DNA of 64,000 nt, taken from contig JBEKJP010000014.1 in NCBI GenBank assembly GCA_050011155.1, positions 14,137 to 78,136 on the forward strand, read 5' to 3'. The stretch is from Palsa-504 sp050011155 (GTDB taxonomy: Bacteria; Actinomycetota; Actinomycetes; Streptosporangiales; Streptosporangiaceae). Every line of letters starts with the position of its first letter. Within the stretch, counting starts at the first letter, position 1. Both the position numbers and the translations under genes were made by a program. The notes under the pieces are model-generated. The model was not told the DNA's origin and searched no databases. It saw only the letters and a program-made list of their open reading frames with translations. Of the stretch, positions 34,513 through 42,597 are shown piece after piece.

Positions 34513-35502
34513 TCACCAGCGGTCGTGCACCGTGGCGCGGAAGTAGCGGTCGTACAGTCCCTCGATCGCGTCCAGGCTGGCCCGCGGCAGCGGCGGCAGG
34601 CTGGCCGCGTCCGCGTTCTGCTCGGCCTGGCTGGTGTTGCGCGCGCCGGGGATCACGGTCGTCACCCCGGGCTGCTGGATCACCCACCGCAGTGCCCATT
34701 GGGCGGTAGTGCCCCCAAGCAGGCCGTCGGTGATCTGGGCGAACTCGGCCGCGGCGTCGACGCCGGCCGCCAGGCCCACGCCGGAGAACGTCTCCCCGAC
34801 GTCGAACGCCTCGCCGTGAGCGTTATAGCTGCGGTGGTCGTCGGCGGCGAAGGTGGTCTGTCGGGTGTACCGGCCGGAGAGCAGCCCGGACGCGAGCGGC
34901 ACCCGGACGATGATGCCGACGCCCGCCGCGGCGGCGGCGGGCAGCACCCGGTCGAGGGGCTTGCGCCGGAAGGCGTTCAGGATGATCTGCACGCTGGCCA
35001 CCCCGGGGCGCGCGATCGCGGTCAGCGCCTGGTCGCTGGTTTCCACGCTCACGCCGTACGCCGCGATGCGTCCCTCGGCGACCAGGGTGTCCAGCGCCTC
35101 GAAGACGGCGTCCGAGGCGAACACCGCCGTCGGCGGGCAGTGCAGCTGGACCAGGTCGAGCCGGTCGGTGCCCAGGTTGACCCGGGACCTGTCCGTCCAG
35201 GCCCGGAAGTTCTCCAGGGTGTAATACTCCGGCTTCTGCTCGACCCGGCGGCCCATCTTGGTCGCCACCATGACGCCCTGGCCGGCGTTACCGGCCAGGA
35301 ACCGGCCGATGACGCGCTCGCTGCGCCCGTCACCGTAGACGTCGGCCGTGTCGAAAAAGGTGACCCCGGACTCCACCGCCGCCCGCAGCACCTTCATCGC
35401 GTCGTCCTCGGACACGTCGCCCCAGTCCGCGCCGAGCTGCCAGGTGCCGAGCCCGACGACCGACACCGGCCGTCCCGTCCTGCCGAGAACCCGCTGCTCC
35501 AT
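34513..35502 (-). CDS. Aldo/keto reductase
   Basis: A 329-residue NADPH-dependent (beta/alpha)8 oxidoreductase. The catalytic tetrad is visible as Asp and Tyr in FFDTADVYGDGRSE, Lys in VATKMGR and His in LVQLHCP; the C-terminal cofactor loop reads TVIPGARNTSQAEQN. It resembles bacterial AKRs of the YghZ/Tas group that reduce small aldehydes. ATG 35502 is leaderless-looking. It is divergent from a quinone reductase gene with 81 bases between starts; a shared redox signal is possible but not shown. Confidence 0.93.
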   Translation of the reverse strand: MEQRVLGRTGRPVSVVGLGTWQLGADWGDVSEDDAMKVLRAAVESGVTFFDTADVYGDGRSERVIGRFLAGNAGQGVMVATKMGRRVEQKPEYYTLENFRAWTDRSRVNLGTDRLDLVQLHCPPTAVFASDAVFEALDTLVAEGRIAAYGVSVETSDQALTAIARPGVASVQIILNAFRRKPLDRVLPAAAAAGVGIIVRVPLASGLLSGRYTRQTTFAADDHRSYNAHGEAFDVGETFSGVGLAAGVDAAAEFAQITDGLLGGTTAQWALRWVIQQPGVTTVIPGARNTSQAEQNADAASLPPLPRASLDAIEGLYDRYFRATVHDRW

Positions 35503-35510
35503 GGTTGGCG

Positions 35511-35516
35511 ATCTTA
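35511..35516 (-). promoter_or_regulatory. -10 element of leaderless aldo/keto reductase promoter
   Basis: Minus-strand TAAGAT followed by eight bases and ATG 35502, with no ribosome-binding site. Confidence 0.45.
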
Positions 35517-35571
35517 CTAACGCCGGACATAACCCCGCCGCCCCTGACCCGGATCCGCGCTACCCGGGCGC

Positions 35572-35577
35572 TACGCT
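35572..35577 (+). promoter_or_regulatory. -10 element of leaderless quinone reductase promoter
   Basis: TACGCT followed by six bases and ATG 35584, with no ribosome-binding site. Confidence 0.5.
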
Positions 35578-35583
35578 GCACCC

Positions 35584-36549
35584 ATGAAAGCAGCGCTGTA
35601 CCGGGACATGGGTCAGGCGGCCGACGTCTTCAAGGTCGAGGAGGTGGACCGGCCCGAGCCAGGCCCTGGTGAGGTCCTGGTCCGGGTGCACGCCTCGGGC
35701 ATCAACCCGACCGATTACAAGGCCAGGTCCGGCGCGGTCCCGCGGCCCATGACCGAGTTCCAGGTCCCGCACCAGGACGGTGCCGGGGTGATCGAGGCGG
35801 TCGGGGCCGGGGTGGACGCGGCCCGGGTGGGTGAGCGGGTCTGGCTGTGGCTGACCGCGGTCGGCAGCTGCTGGGGAACCGCCGCCGAGTGGACCGTGCT
35901 GCCCGCGCGGCAAGCGGTGGCGCTGCCGGACGGCGTCCCGTTCGAGGTCGGCGCCTCGCTCGGCGTGCCAGCCCTGACCGCGCACGTCTGCCTGTTCGCC
36001 GACGGCCCGCTGAACGGGCAGACCGTTCTGGTGGCCGGCGGTGCGGGGGCGGTCGGTCACTACGCGATCGAACTGGCCAAACGGGGCGGCGCGCGTGTCA
36101 TCACCACCGTGAGCAGCCCGGCCAAGGCGGCGCTGGCCGAGCAGGCCGGTGCGGACCTGGTCGTGAACTACCGGTCGCCGGACGCGGCGGAACAGATCAA
36201 GACGCTCGGCTCGGTGGACCGGGTCATCGAGGTCGCCCTCGGCGCCAACCTCGAGCTCGACCTGGCCGTGACCAGGCCGCACGGCACGATCGTGACCTAC
36301 GCGGCCGAGCCGGCCAACCCGGAACTGCCGGTGCGGGCCGTCATGATGGCGAACCTCACGCTGAGGTTCGTCCTGCTCTACGGCGTGCCGATGGAAGCAC
36401 TCGACCAGGCGGCGGCCGACATCACCGCCGCCTTGGCCGCGGGTGACCTGACCGGGCTGCCGGTGCACACGTTCGGTCTGGCCGAGATAGCCGCGGCGCA
36501 CGAAGCCGCCGAGAGCGGCGCCGTCGGCAAGGTCATCGTGATCCCGTAA
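35584..36549 (+). CDS. NADPH:quinone reductase (MDR superfamily)
   Basis: A 321-residue medium-chain dehydrogenase/reductase of the zeta-crystallin type. It has the GroES-like N-terminal domain (VRVHASGINPTDYKARSG), the nucleotide-binding motif VLVAGGAGAVGHYAIELAKRGGARVI, and lacks the structural-zinc Cys cluster of alcohol dehydrogenases, supporting a zinc-free quinone oxidoreductase. It is complete and in usual length range. Divergent from the aldo/keto reductase; both may deal with reactive carbonyls or quinones. Confidence 0.92.
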   Translation: MKAALYRDMGQAADVFKVEEVDRPEPGPGEVLVRVHASGINPTDYKARSGAVPRPMTEFQVPHQDGAGVIEAVGAGVDAARVGERVWLWLTAVGSCWGTAAEWTVLPARQAVALPDGVPFEVGASLGVPALTAHVCLFADGPLNGQTVLVAGGAGAVGHYAIELAKRGGARVITTVSSPAKAALAEQAGADLVVNYRSPDAAEQIKTLGSVDRVIEVALGANLELDLAVTRPHGTIVTYAAEPANPELPVRAVMMANLTLRFVLLYGVPMEALDQAAADITAALAAGDLTGLPVHTFGLAEIAAAHEAAESGAVGKVIVIP

Positions 36550-36578
36550 CCGGGCAGGCCGACAAGGCCGTGTGACCC

Positions 36579-36597
36579 GTACAGGTGCGGCCTGTAC
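36579..36597. terminator. Short hairpin between convergent genes
   Basis: GTACAGG (36579-36585) and CCTGTAC (36591-36597) with a 5-base loop, between the quinone reductase and the zinc-ribbon gene. No T-tract follows, so terminator function is only plausible. Confidence 0.4.
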
Positions 36598-36692
36598 AGC
36601 CGGGTGGCGTGGAGGGTGGCGCCGATGAGGGGTGTCATGCCTGGCCAGGTCGCGTGGGCGGGGTCACGCGCCTGCAGGCATCCCCGGGCTTG

Positions 36693-36926
36693 CTACTTCT
36701 TCGTGAAAATCCCGGTGTTGTTGGTTCCGCCCCAGAAAACCTTGGTGCCGACCCGGTCTCGCCGTCCGGTGCCCGCGCACCTGCGGCAGCGACGGAACGA
36801 GCGCTTGTAGACACCGGCGGAATGCCTGCCTGACATGTTGCAGGTGGGGCACTTCGTGAGGGGATGGATGCGCGTCGAGACGATGTAGCTGACGGCAACA
36901 ATGGCAATAATGAATACCGCGACCAT
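36693..36926 (-). CDS. Small membrane-anchored zinc-ribbon protein
   Basis: A 77-residue protein: an N-terminal membrane helix (MVAVFIIAIVAVSYIVSTR) followed by a CPTC...CRRCAGTG zinc ribbon and a basic C-terminus ending WGGTNNTGIFTKK. ATG 36926 is supported by TTAGGAG at 36941-36935, eight bases upstream. The Cys spacing and good ribosome-binding site make it a real gene despite its size. I recall similar uncharacterised small proteins in actinomycetes but cannot name a family. Function unknown; membrane-attached nucleic-acid or protein binding would fit the ribbon. Confidence 0.8.
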   Translation of the reverse strand: MVAVFIIAIVAVSYIVSTRIHPLTKCPTCNMSGRHSAGVYKRSFRRCRRCAGTGRRDRVGTKVFWGGTNNTGIFTKK

Positions 36927-36941
36927 GCCTGAGACTCCTAA

Positions 36942-37242
36942 CTGCTCACGCGGGATCCGCCGTTGCCCGTATCGCCTTTCTCACGAGCCTAGGTACCGTG
37001 ACTCCCGCGCGAGTTGACCACCGCCGCAGGTACTGGGGCTGGATCTCACCCCCAGTACTTACTCACTAGCACAGAGTAAACCACTCTGCCCCATATGTGA
37101 AGGAATTTTGCCACGCCGGTGACCTCGGTGAACGTAAATACGTGATTTCCGTCACGGCTCATTTGACGCACAGCCAGCGGTGTTAGGGCAGCTCGCGGAG
37201 CCCGGCGGTCTTGCCGTCAGGTCGCCCAGGGCCGGTCCTCCC
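36942..37242. other. Gene-free region with one inverted repeat
   Basis: About 300 bases between the zinc-ribbon gene and the end of the SDR gene. GTACTGGGG (37030-37038) and CCCCAGTAC (37050-37058) form a 9-bp perfect stem with an 11-base loop; the stretch 37060-37170 is lower in GC than its surroundings. It must hold the zinc-ribbon promoter; no clear -35/-10 pair was found. Confidence 0.45.
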
Positions 37243-37974
37243 TCACGCGCCCGGGACGGTCGCGGTTTCCGCGACCGCCGCGAACTGGCGCTCCAGCGTC
37301 TTGGCGGCACCGCCACGCCAGCTTTCCGCGATGGACTGCGACATGGGATCGGGGAAGATGTCCTCCTCGCCGCTCTCCACCCCGTCGAAGATGGCCCGCG
37401 CGACGGACTGCGGGGACGCCTTCGGTATGTCGAATCCCCGGTTTATGTCGGTATCGGTCGGACCGGTCAGCACGGCGTGAACCCGCACGCCCCGTCCAGC
37501 CAGCAGCGCGCGCAGCGCCTGGGTCAGGCTGAGCGCGGCCGCCTTCGAGACCGAGTAGGCCGGGATCACCGGCAGCGGGGCGACGGCGTTGACCGACAGG
37601 TTGTTGACGATGGCCCCTTCGGACCGGGTCAGCTGCGGCAGGAACGCCTGGATCACCTCGTACGGGCCGAACAGGTTGACGCCGAAGTGCCGCTCAAGTA
37701 CCGAGCGGTCGGTCAGGTCGTCGTACAGCGCGATGCCGGCGTTGTTGACCAGCACGTCGAGCGAGCCGATGCCGTCGGCCGCCGCGCGGATCTGCGCCGC
37801 GCTGGTCACGTCCAGGATCAGCGGCGTCACCCGCTCGTCCGGATGACTCCAGGGCTGGCGCGTCCCGGCGTACACCCGCCTGGCCCCCCGGGCCAGGGCT
37901 TCCTCCACCAGCGCGAACCCGATGCCGCGATTGGCCCCGGTCACCAGGACCGTGCTGTCTGCGATGCTCGTCAT
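37243..37974 (-). CDS. Short-chain dehydrogenase/reductase
   Basis: A 243-residue classical SDR with TGANRGIG cofactor motif, NNAG, catalytic Ser in NNLSVNA and the YSVSK Tyr-x3-Lys pair. I prefer ATG 37974 because AGAGGAG lies eight bases upstream and the Rossmann strand begins soon after; ATG 37995 in the same frame would add seven residues. It is divergent from the ECF sigma factor gene. In ECF41-like loci sigma factors are paired with oxidoreductases, so it may be a target, which is inference. Confidence 0.92.
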   Translation of the reverse strand: MTSIADSTVLVTGANRGIGFALVEEALARGARRVYAGTRQPWSHPDERVTPLILDVTSAAQIRAAADGIGSLDVLVNNAGIALYDDLTDRSVLERHFGVNLFGPYEVIQAFLPQLTRSEGAIVNNLSVNAVAPLPVIPAYSVSKAAALSLTQALRALLAGRGVRVHAVLTGPTDTDINRGFDIPKASPQSVARAIFDGVESGEEDIFPDPMSQSIAESWRGGAAKTLERQFAAVAETATVPGA

Positions 37975-38135
37975 GATGACGATCTCCTCTTTCATGGCTC
38001 TTTCTCATGGGGGACTGTCCGCTCATACCGATCCGGGGCATCGCCGGAATTCACCGGGCCGGGAACCGGTGACTTTCGCGCCCTCGAGGGATCTGTACAG
38101 GTAGCGCGCACCGGAAGGACCGACGGGGAGAGACG

Positions 38136-39152
38136 ATGTCAGCAGTTGCCCAGGCCGAAGACAGCGCCGGAGACAGCGCCGAAGACAGCGCGGAGTTCGC
38201 GCGCCTGACCGACCCGTTCCGGCCCGAGTTGCTGGCGCACTGCTACCGCATGCTCGGCTCGGTCCACGACGCCGAGGACCAGGTGCAGGAGACACTGATC
38301 CGGGCGTGGCGGTCGTTCGGCCAGTTCGAGGGGCGTGCGTCGCTGCGGACCTGGCTGTACCGGATCGCGACCAACGCGTGCCTGCGGGCCATCGAGACCC
38401 GCCGCCGCCGGCCGCTGCCCTCCGGGGTCGGCCAGCCGGGCGACAACCCGGCCGGCCCGATGGCCGCCGGGCGGCCCGAAATCCCCTGGCTCGAGCCATT
38501 CCCCGACGCACTGCTGCCCGCCGATCCGGCCGACCCCGCCTCGATCGCCGCCTCGCGGGCGAGTATCCGGCTGGCCTTCATCGCCGCCCTGCAGTACCTG
38601 CCGCCCCGGCAGCGCGCGGTCCTGATCCTGCGCGACGTGCTGGACTGGCGGGCGGCGGAGGTCGCCGAACTGCTGGGCACCACCGCCACCGCCACCAACA
38701 GCGCGCTGCAGCGGGCCCGGGCCCAGCTCCAGCAGGCGGCGCCGAGCCAGGACGAGCTCCGCGAGCCCGCCGACCCCGCCGACCTCGCGCTGCTCGACCG
38801 GTACGCGACCGCGTTCGAGAACGCCGACATCGCGGCGCTCACCGCACTTCTGCGTGACGACGCCGTGTTCGAGATGCCGCCGCTGCCGGTCTGGTTCGCC
38901 GGCCGGGAGAACGTCGAGCTATTCCTGCGCTCCCACGTCCTGCGCCAGCCCGGCGGCTTCCGGATGATCCCGGTCGCCGCCAACGGCCAGCCCGCCCTGG
39001 CCGGCTACCGACGCGGCCCGGACGGCACCTACCATGCCAACGCGATCGAGGTCCTGACCATCACCGCGTCCCGCGTCACCCGCGTCACCGCGTTCCTCGA
39101 CCCCGCCCTCTTCCCCGCCTTCGCCCTACCCCCCACCCTCCCGCCCCGCTAA
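38136..39152 (+). CDS. ECF sigma factor with C-terminal SnoaL-like domain
   Basis: A 338-residue extracytoplasmic-function sigma factor. Region 2 reads LLAHCYRMLGSVHDAEDQVQETLIRAWRSFGQFEGRASLRTWLYRIATNACLR; region 4 reads LQYLPPRQRAVLILRDVLDWRAAEVAELLGTTATATNSALQRARAQL. The last ~120 residues form a SnoaL/NTF2-like domain (LDRYATAFENADIAALTALLRDDAVFEMPP). This is the TIGR02960/SigG (ECF56-like) layout, in which the fused domain rather than a separate anti-sigma factor is thought to control activity. ATG 38136 has GGGGAG (38125-38130). The first 20 residues are acidic DSAEDSAED repeats. Confidence 0.93.
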   Translation: MSAVAQAEDSAGDSAEDSAEFARLTDPFRPELLAHCYRMLGSVHDAEDQVQETLIRAWRSFGQFEGRASLRTWLYRIATNACLRAIETRRRRPLPSGVGQPGDNPAGPMAAGRPEIPWLEPFPDALLPADPADPASIAASRASIRLAFIAALQYLPPRQRAVLILRDVLDWRAAEVAELLGTTATATNSALQRARAQLQQAAPSQDELREPADPADLALLDRYATAFENADIAALTALLRDDAVFEMPPLPVWFAGRENVELFLRSHVLRQPGGFRMIPVAANGQPALAGYRRGPDGTYHANAIEVLTITASRVTRVTAFLDPALFPAFALPPTLPPR

Positions 39153-39383
39153 CCCCCCACCCCAGCCCCACCCCCGCGTCCCCACAGGCCCCCACGTGCC
39201 CCCGTGCCATCTTGTCCCCGCGCGCCTCTGTGTCACCAACCGTGGCCTCGTCGAGCAGGGCTGCAGTTCATCGCGGTCAACCTCGTCGGGGTCGTCCGGG
39301 ATCCAGGCCTCGACCATGCCCCGCAGCTCAGCCTCACCCGTCACTTACAACACCTATCCCTCACCCATACCCTCACCAGCGAA

Positions 39384-39463
39384 ATAACGGGGTGGATTGG
39401 GGTTACGGGGCGGATTTGGTGCCCTATAGACCCCCAAATCCACCCAAGAACCCGAATCCACCC
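39384..39463. repeat. 80-bp dispersed palindromic element, copy B
   Basis: Aligns gap-free with 25128-25207. The inner stem pairs GGATTTGG with CCAAATCC; outer arms GGGGTGGATT and AATCCACCCC also pair, so the whole unit is a nested palindrome around CCTATAGA. Relative to copy A one stem pair changes on both sides, keeping the pairing. Confidence 0.85.
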
Positions 39464-39668
39464 CGTAAGCGTGCGTCGGCAGCCGGACTTGAGTCACTAA
39501 TGTCACGCGAGATAGCCAGGCCTCAGACGTCAGCCTCGTCGTCGTCGCACCGCACCACGCCGCGCCGCGCCGCGCGCGCGCAAAGATCTTGGAAGATCCG
39601 GGGCTATGCGGAAACACTGCTGACCGCCTATCGCAGGGGGGTTCACCTAGAGCGTAGGTACTTTGAGG

Positions 39669-39681
39669 TCAAATGATTTGA
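39669..39681. promoter_or_regulatory. Dyad in the marR promoter
   Basis: TCAAATGATTTGA is a perfect 6-1-6 palindrome, overlapped on the left by TTTGAGGTCAAA. A possible promoter TTTGAG (39662-39667), 16 bases, TAGAAA (39684-39689) brackets it, nine bases before GTG 39699. The TCAA/TTGA half-sites recall those in the exporter promoter, suggesting autoregulation. Confidence 0.6.
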
Positions 39682-39698
39682 CGTAGAAATAGCTGTCG

Positions 39699-40262
39699 GT
39701 GAAGACTAGCCCGGTGGGTGAAGCAGATAGCGCCGAGGTAGCGCAGTGCGGGCCGGCCGACGGGCGCGTGGGGTGGCTCTGGGGCGACCCCTCGGGCGGG
39801 AACCTCGGTCCGCCCGCGGACGCGCCGCTGCACGCTCTGCTGCTGGCCGCGTCCAGGATCATGGGCACGTTCTACGCGGGGACGCTGGCCCAGGCCGGGT
39901 TGCGGATCAGCCCGGCCGGGCTAGGAGTGCTCCGGGTGCTGCTGGCCGGGGACGGGCTCAAGTCCAGCGATGTCGCGAGCCGGGGCTGGTCGTCGCCGGG
40001 GACGCTCACGTCGGTGGTGAACACGCTGGTTCGCGAGGGCTACGTCGAGCGGCGCAGCGACGCCGGCGACCGGCGGGTGGTCCGGCTGTTCGTGACCGAC
40101 AAGGGCCGCCAGGTCTGTGCGGACTACTTCGCCTTCGCCGGACCGCAGTGGCAGGACGCCTTCAGCTTCGTGGACCCGGTCGACGAGCCGGTCATCCGCA
40201 AGTTCTTCACCGAGACGATCGAGCATTTCAGCGACCTGATCAGGAAGGAGCGCGGCAAGTGA
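39699..40262 (+). CDS. MarR-family transcriptional regulator
   Basis: A 187-residue winged-helix regulator: a ~45-residue non-conserved N-terminus, dimerisation helix, DNA-binding helix (LKSSDVASRGWSSPGTLTSVVNTLVREGYVERR) and beta wing with the DAGDRRVVRLFVTDKGR motif diagnostic of MarR. GTG 39699 has no ribosome-binding site and may be leaderless. It lies 85 bases upstream of, and in the same direction as, a DrrAB-type exporter whose promoter carries two matching dyads, so it most likely represses the exporter until a drug-like ligand binds. Confidence 0.92.
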   Translation: MKTSPVGEADSAEVAQCGPADGRVGWLWGDPSGGNLGPPADAPLHALLLAASRIMGTFYAGTLAQAGLRISPAGLGVLRVLLAGDGLKSSDVASRGWSSPGTLTSVVNTLVREGYVERRSDAGDRRVVRLFVTDKGRQVCADYFAFAGPQWQDAFSFVDPVDEPVIRKFFTETIEHFSDLIRKERGK

Positions 40263-40300
40263 CGGCGGACGTCGGGTTGTCGTGGCACACCATACAGAGG

Positions 40301-40345
40301 TGTCAACGTAAGTTGACATCAATCGCTTGTCAACATAGGTTGACG
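40301..40345 (+). promoter_or_regulatory. Exporter promoter overlapped by two MarR-type operators
   Basis: Operator 1 is TGTCAACGTAAGTTGACA (40301-40318) and operator 2 TGTCAACATAGGTTGACG (40328-40345), spaced 27 bases apart. The -35 TTGACA (40313-40318) is the right arm of operator 1; 17 bases later the -10 TAGGTT (40336-40341) is inside operator 2; six bases later is ATG 40348. Binding would mask the whole leaderless promoter. Confidence 0.85.
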
Positions 40346-40347
40346 TT

Positions 40348-41370
40348 ATGGCAGTAACTTCAAGCACGGGAACGCAAGCGACAGCGAACGGGACAGCCGC
40401 GAACGGGGTCGCGAGTCTCGCGATACGCACCAAGGACCTGCGCAAGACCTATAAGTCCTCGCGCGGGGATGTCCCCGCGGTCCGCGGCCTGGACCTGTCC
40501 GTGGCCTCCGGCCAGTTCTTCGGGCTGCTCGGGCCGAACGGCGCGGGCAAGTCCACCACCATCGGCATGCTCACCACCCTGGTGCTGCCCACCGGCGGCC
40601 AGGCCTGGGTGGCCGGGCTGGACGTGGTGGCCGACCCGGTCGGGGTCAAGCGCAGGATCGGCGTGGTGACCCAGAACAACACCCTCGACATGCAGCTGAC
40701 GGTGGCGGAGAACCTGGAGTTCCGCAGCCGGTTCTTCGGCCTGAGCCTGCGCGAGGCCTCCCGCCGCGCGGACCAGCTGCTCGAGGTGTTCGGGCTCACG
40801 GACCGGCGTAAGGCGATGTCCACCGACCTGTCCGGCGGCCAGGCCAAGCGGCTGCTCATCGCCCGGGCCCTGGTGCACCGGCCGGACGTGCTGTTCCTGG
40901 ACGAGCCGACGGCTGGCCTGGACCCGCAGACCCGGGCCAACCTGTGGGACATCCTCCGGGTGCTGCACGCGCAGGGGCAGACCATCCTGCTGACCACGCA
41001 CTACATGGAAGAGGCGGAGGCGCTGTGCGAGCAGATCTCGGTCGTCGACCACGGCGAGGTGCTCGCCTCGGGCACGGTGGACGAGCTCAAGGCCAGCACG
41101 GGCGCCGAGACGGTCATCACGGTCCGGTACGACGCACCGGTCCCTGACGGGATGGCCGAGCAGGTCGGCCTGGCCGGCCGGCTAGGCGTCAGCAAGGTGG
41201 AGGCCGACGGCGACCAGGTCCGGGTCTTCACCCGCGAGCCCGACGGCGTGCTCGGCGCGCTGGTGACGGAAGGCTCGGCCGCCGGGCTGAGCGTGCTCGA
41301 CGCGACCCAGCTCAAGCCGAGCCTGGAGACAGTGTTCCTCACCCTGACCGGACGGGAGTACCGCGAGTGA
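40348..41370 (+). CDS. ABC transporter ATP-binding protein (DrrA-type)
   Basis: A 340-residue nucleotide-binding subunit of a drug/lipid exporter. Motifs: Walker A GPNGAGKST, Q-loop VTQNNTLD, signature LSGGQAKR, Walker B VLFLDEPTAGLD and H-loop TTHYMEEAE; the C-terminal extension is that of daunorubicin-resistance DrrA-like ATPases. The first ~25 residues (Ser/Thr/Ala-rich) are not conserved. It overlaps the permease gene by GTGA, so the two subunits are translated together. The exported compound is unknown. Confidence 0.94.
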   Translation: MAVTSSTGTQATANGTAANGVASLAIRTKDLRKTYKSSRGDVPAVRGLDLSVASGQFFGLLGPNGAGKSTTIGMLTTLVLPTGGQAWVAGLDVVADPVGVKRRIGVVTQNNTLDMQLTVAENLEFRSRFFGLSLREASRRADQLLEVFGLTDRRKAMSTDLSGGQAKRLLIARALVHRPDVLFLDEPTAGLDPQTRANLWDILRVLHAQGQTILLTTHYMEEAEALCEQISVVDHGEVLASGTVDELKASTGAETVITVRYDAPVPDGMAEQVGLAGRLGVSKVEADGDQVRVFTREPDGVLGALVTEGSAAGLSVLDATQLKPSLETVFLTLTGREYRE

Positions 41371-42305
41371 CCACGATTAGCCAAGCGCCGCCGCAGGCAG
41401 CCGAACAGGCCGGCGCGCCCTCGGCGGCCGAGATCGCGGCCCTGATCACCGACGCGCCCGCGCCGCGCCCGACCTTGCTGAGGACGTTCCGGGCCATGAT
41501 GGCGCGGGAGTTCCGGGTGCTGCGCCGCAACGCCATCGCCACCTTCACCCGGGCGGTCATGCAGCCGCTGCTTTTCGTCTTCGTGTTCGCCTACGTGTTC
41601 CCGAAGATCGGCGGCGGCTTCAACCTGGGCGGCGGGGCGGGCGCGAGCGCCGCGGCCGGCGCGGGGGCGGCCGGGACCATCAACTTCGCCACCATCTTGG
41701 TGCCCGGCCTGATGGCCTCCATGCTGCTCATGCAGGGCATCATGGCCGTGACGTTCCCGCTGGTCATGGAGTTCTCCTGGCAGCGCACGATCGAGGACCG
41801 GGCGCTGGCTCCGGTGCCCATCCGGGTGCTTGCCATCCAGAAGATCGTGGCGGGCGCGGTCCAGTCGTTCATCGGCGCGGTCATCGTGTTCCCGATCGTG
41901 CTGCTGGTGCACGCGTCGGGCCAGGCGCCGCACGTGCACGTGACCAACTGGGCGCTGTTCGCCCTCATCCTGGTCTTCGCGTCGCTGCTCACCTCGTCGC
42001 TCGGGCTGCTGCTCGGCACGATCATGGACCCGCGCAAGATGCAGATGCTGTTCGCGGTCATCCTGCTGCCCGCCACCATGCTCGGCTGCGTCTACTACCC
42101 GTGGTCGGCGCTGCACCATATCGAGTGGCTGCAGATTCTGGTGCTGATCAACCCGATGGTCTACATGTCCGAGGGGCTGCGGGCGGTGCTCACCCCGGTG
42201 CTCGGGCACATGCCGCTGTGGGGCGTGCTGCTCGCGCTCGTCGGCGGCACGGTGGTTATCGGCTACCTGGGCACCCGCACCTTCACCAAGCGCGTCCTGA
42301 ACTAA
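41367..42305 (+). CDS. ABC-2-type permease (DrrB-type)
   Basis: A 312-residue membrane subunit with six predicted spans: a cytoplasmic N-terminus of about 45 residues, the ABC-2 motif region (VPGLMASMLLMQGIMAVTFPLVMEFSWQRTIEDRALAPVPI) and the C-terminal NPMVYMSEGLRAVLTP motif. It pairs with the ATPase just upstream. GTG 41367 overlaps the ATPase stop. A 14-bp hairpin follows seven bases after its stop and ends the operon. Confidence 0.94.
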   Translation: MTTISQAPPQAAEQAGAPSAAEIAALITDAPAPRPTLLRTFRAMMAREFRVLRRNAIATFTRAVMQPLLFVFVFAYVFPKIGGGFNLGGGAGASAAAGAGAAGTINFATILVPGLMASMLLMQGIMAVTFPLVMEFSWQRTIEDRALAPVPIRVLAIQKIVAGAVQSFIGAVIVFPIVLLVHASGQAPHVHVTNWALFALILVFASLLTSSLGLLLGTIMDPRKMQMLFAVILLPATMLGCVYYPWSALHHIEWLQILVLINPMVYMSEGLRAVLTPVLGHMPLWGVLLALVGGTVVIGYLGTRTFTKRVLN

Positions 42306-42311
42306 CCAGGA

Positions 42312-42353
42312 CCGCGGGCCGAACGATGCTACGGGGGCACGTTCGGCCCGCGG
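42312..42353 (+). terminator. Hairpin after the exporter operon
   Basis: CCGCGGGCCGAACG (42312-42325), a 14-base loop and the exact complement CGTTCGGCCCGCGG (42340-42353). Strong stem, no T-tract. Confidence 0.65.
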
Positions 42354-42568
42354 GACGCCCTAGCCGTAAGCTGGACGAGCGTTTCGGCCCGGGAATACCA
42401 CTTCACCGCCCGATGCTGTTACTGTTAGTTGCTGACCAGCCTGGTGCTTAAACGTGCCGGGCGCGCAAAGCGGAGGACCACCTCCCACCTAGCCGGCCCA
42501 TCCGGGCAGGCGGGTCTGGCCAGACGTCCCGGCGGCGGTGTACGCGTAAGCGTCCATGGCACCAGGAT

Positions 42569-42597
42569 TACGCTGGCACGGCGCACCTCATTAAATT
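42569..42597 (+). promoter_or_regulatory. Candidate promoter of infC-rpmI-rplT
   Basis: TTACGC (42569-42574), a 17-base spacer and TAAATT (42592-42597), in an AT-rich island unusual for this genome. Predicted start near 42603 would place the antiterminator arm at the extreme 5' end of the RNA. Confidence 0.45.

Larger units (their letters stand above)
39153..39698. other. Intergenic region with palindromic repeat copy B and marR promoter
   Basis: About 546 bases without a supported gene. A C-rich tract follows the sigma gene; copy B of the 80-bp palindromic element is at 39384-39463; a CG-alternating strip lies near 39566-39590; the marR dyad and promoter are at 39660-39698. Short open frames here lack ribosome-binding sites and the biased codon use of the genome. 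Confidence 0.6.

Noticed and set aside
36592..36599. CTGTACAG shared with 38093-38100 as a common operator
   Set aside because: An 8-base palindrome found twice in 1.5 kb is too weak; one copy is part of a hairpin between convergent genes.
39196..39676. Several short plus-strand frames downstream of the sigma factor
   Set aside because: They run through the palindromic repeat and a GC-alternating tract, have poor codon bias, and no ribosome-binding sites.
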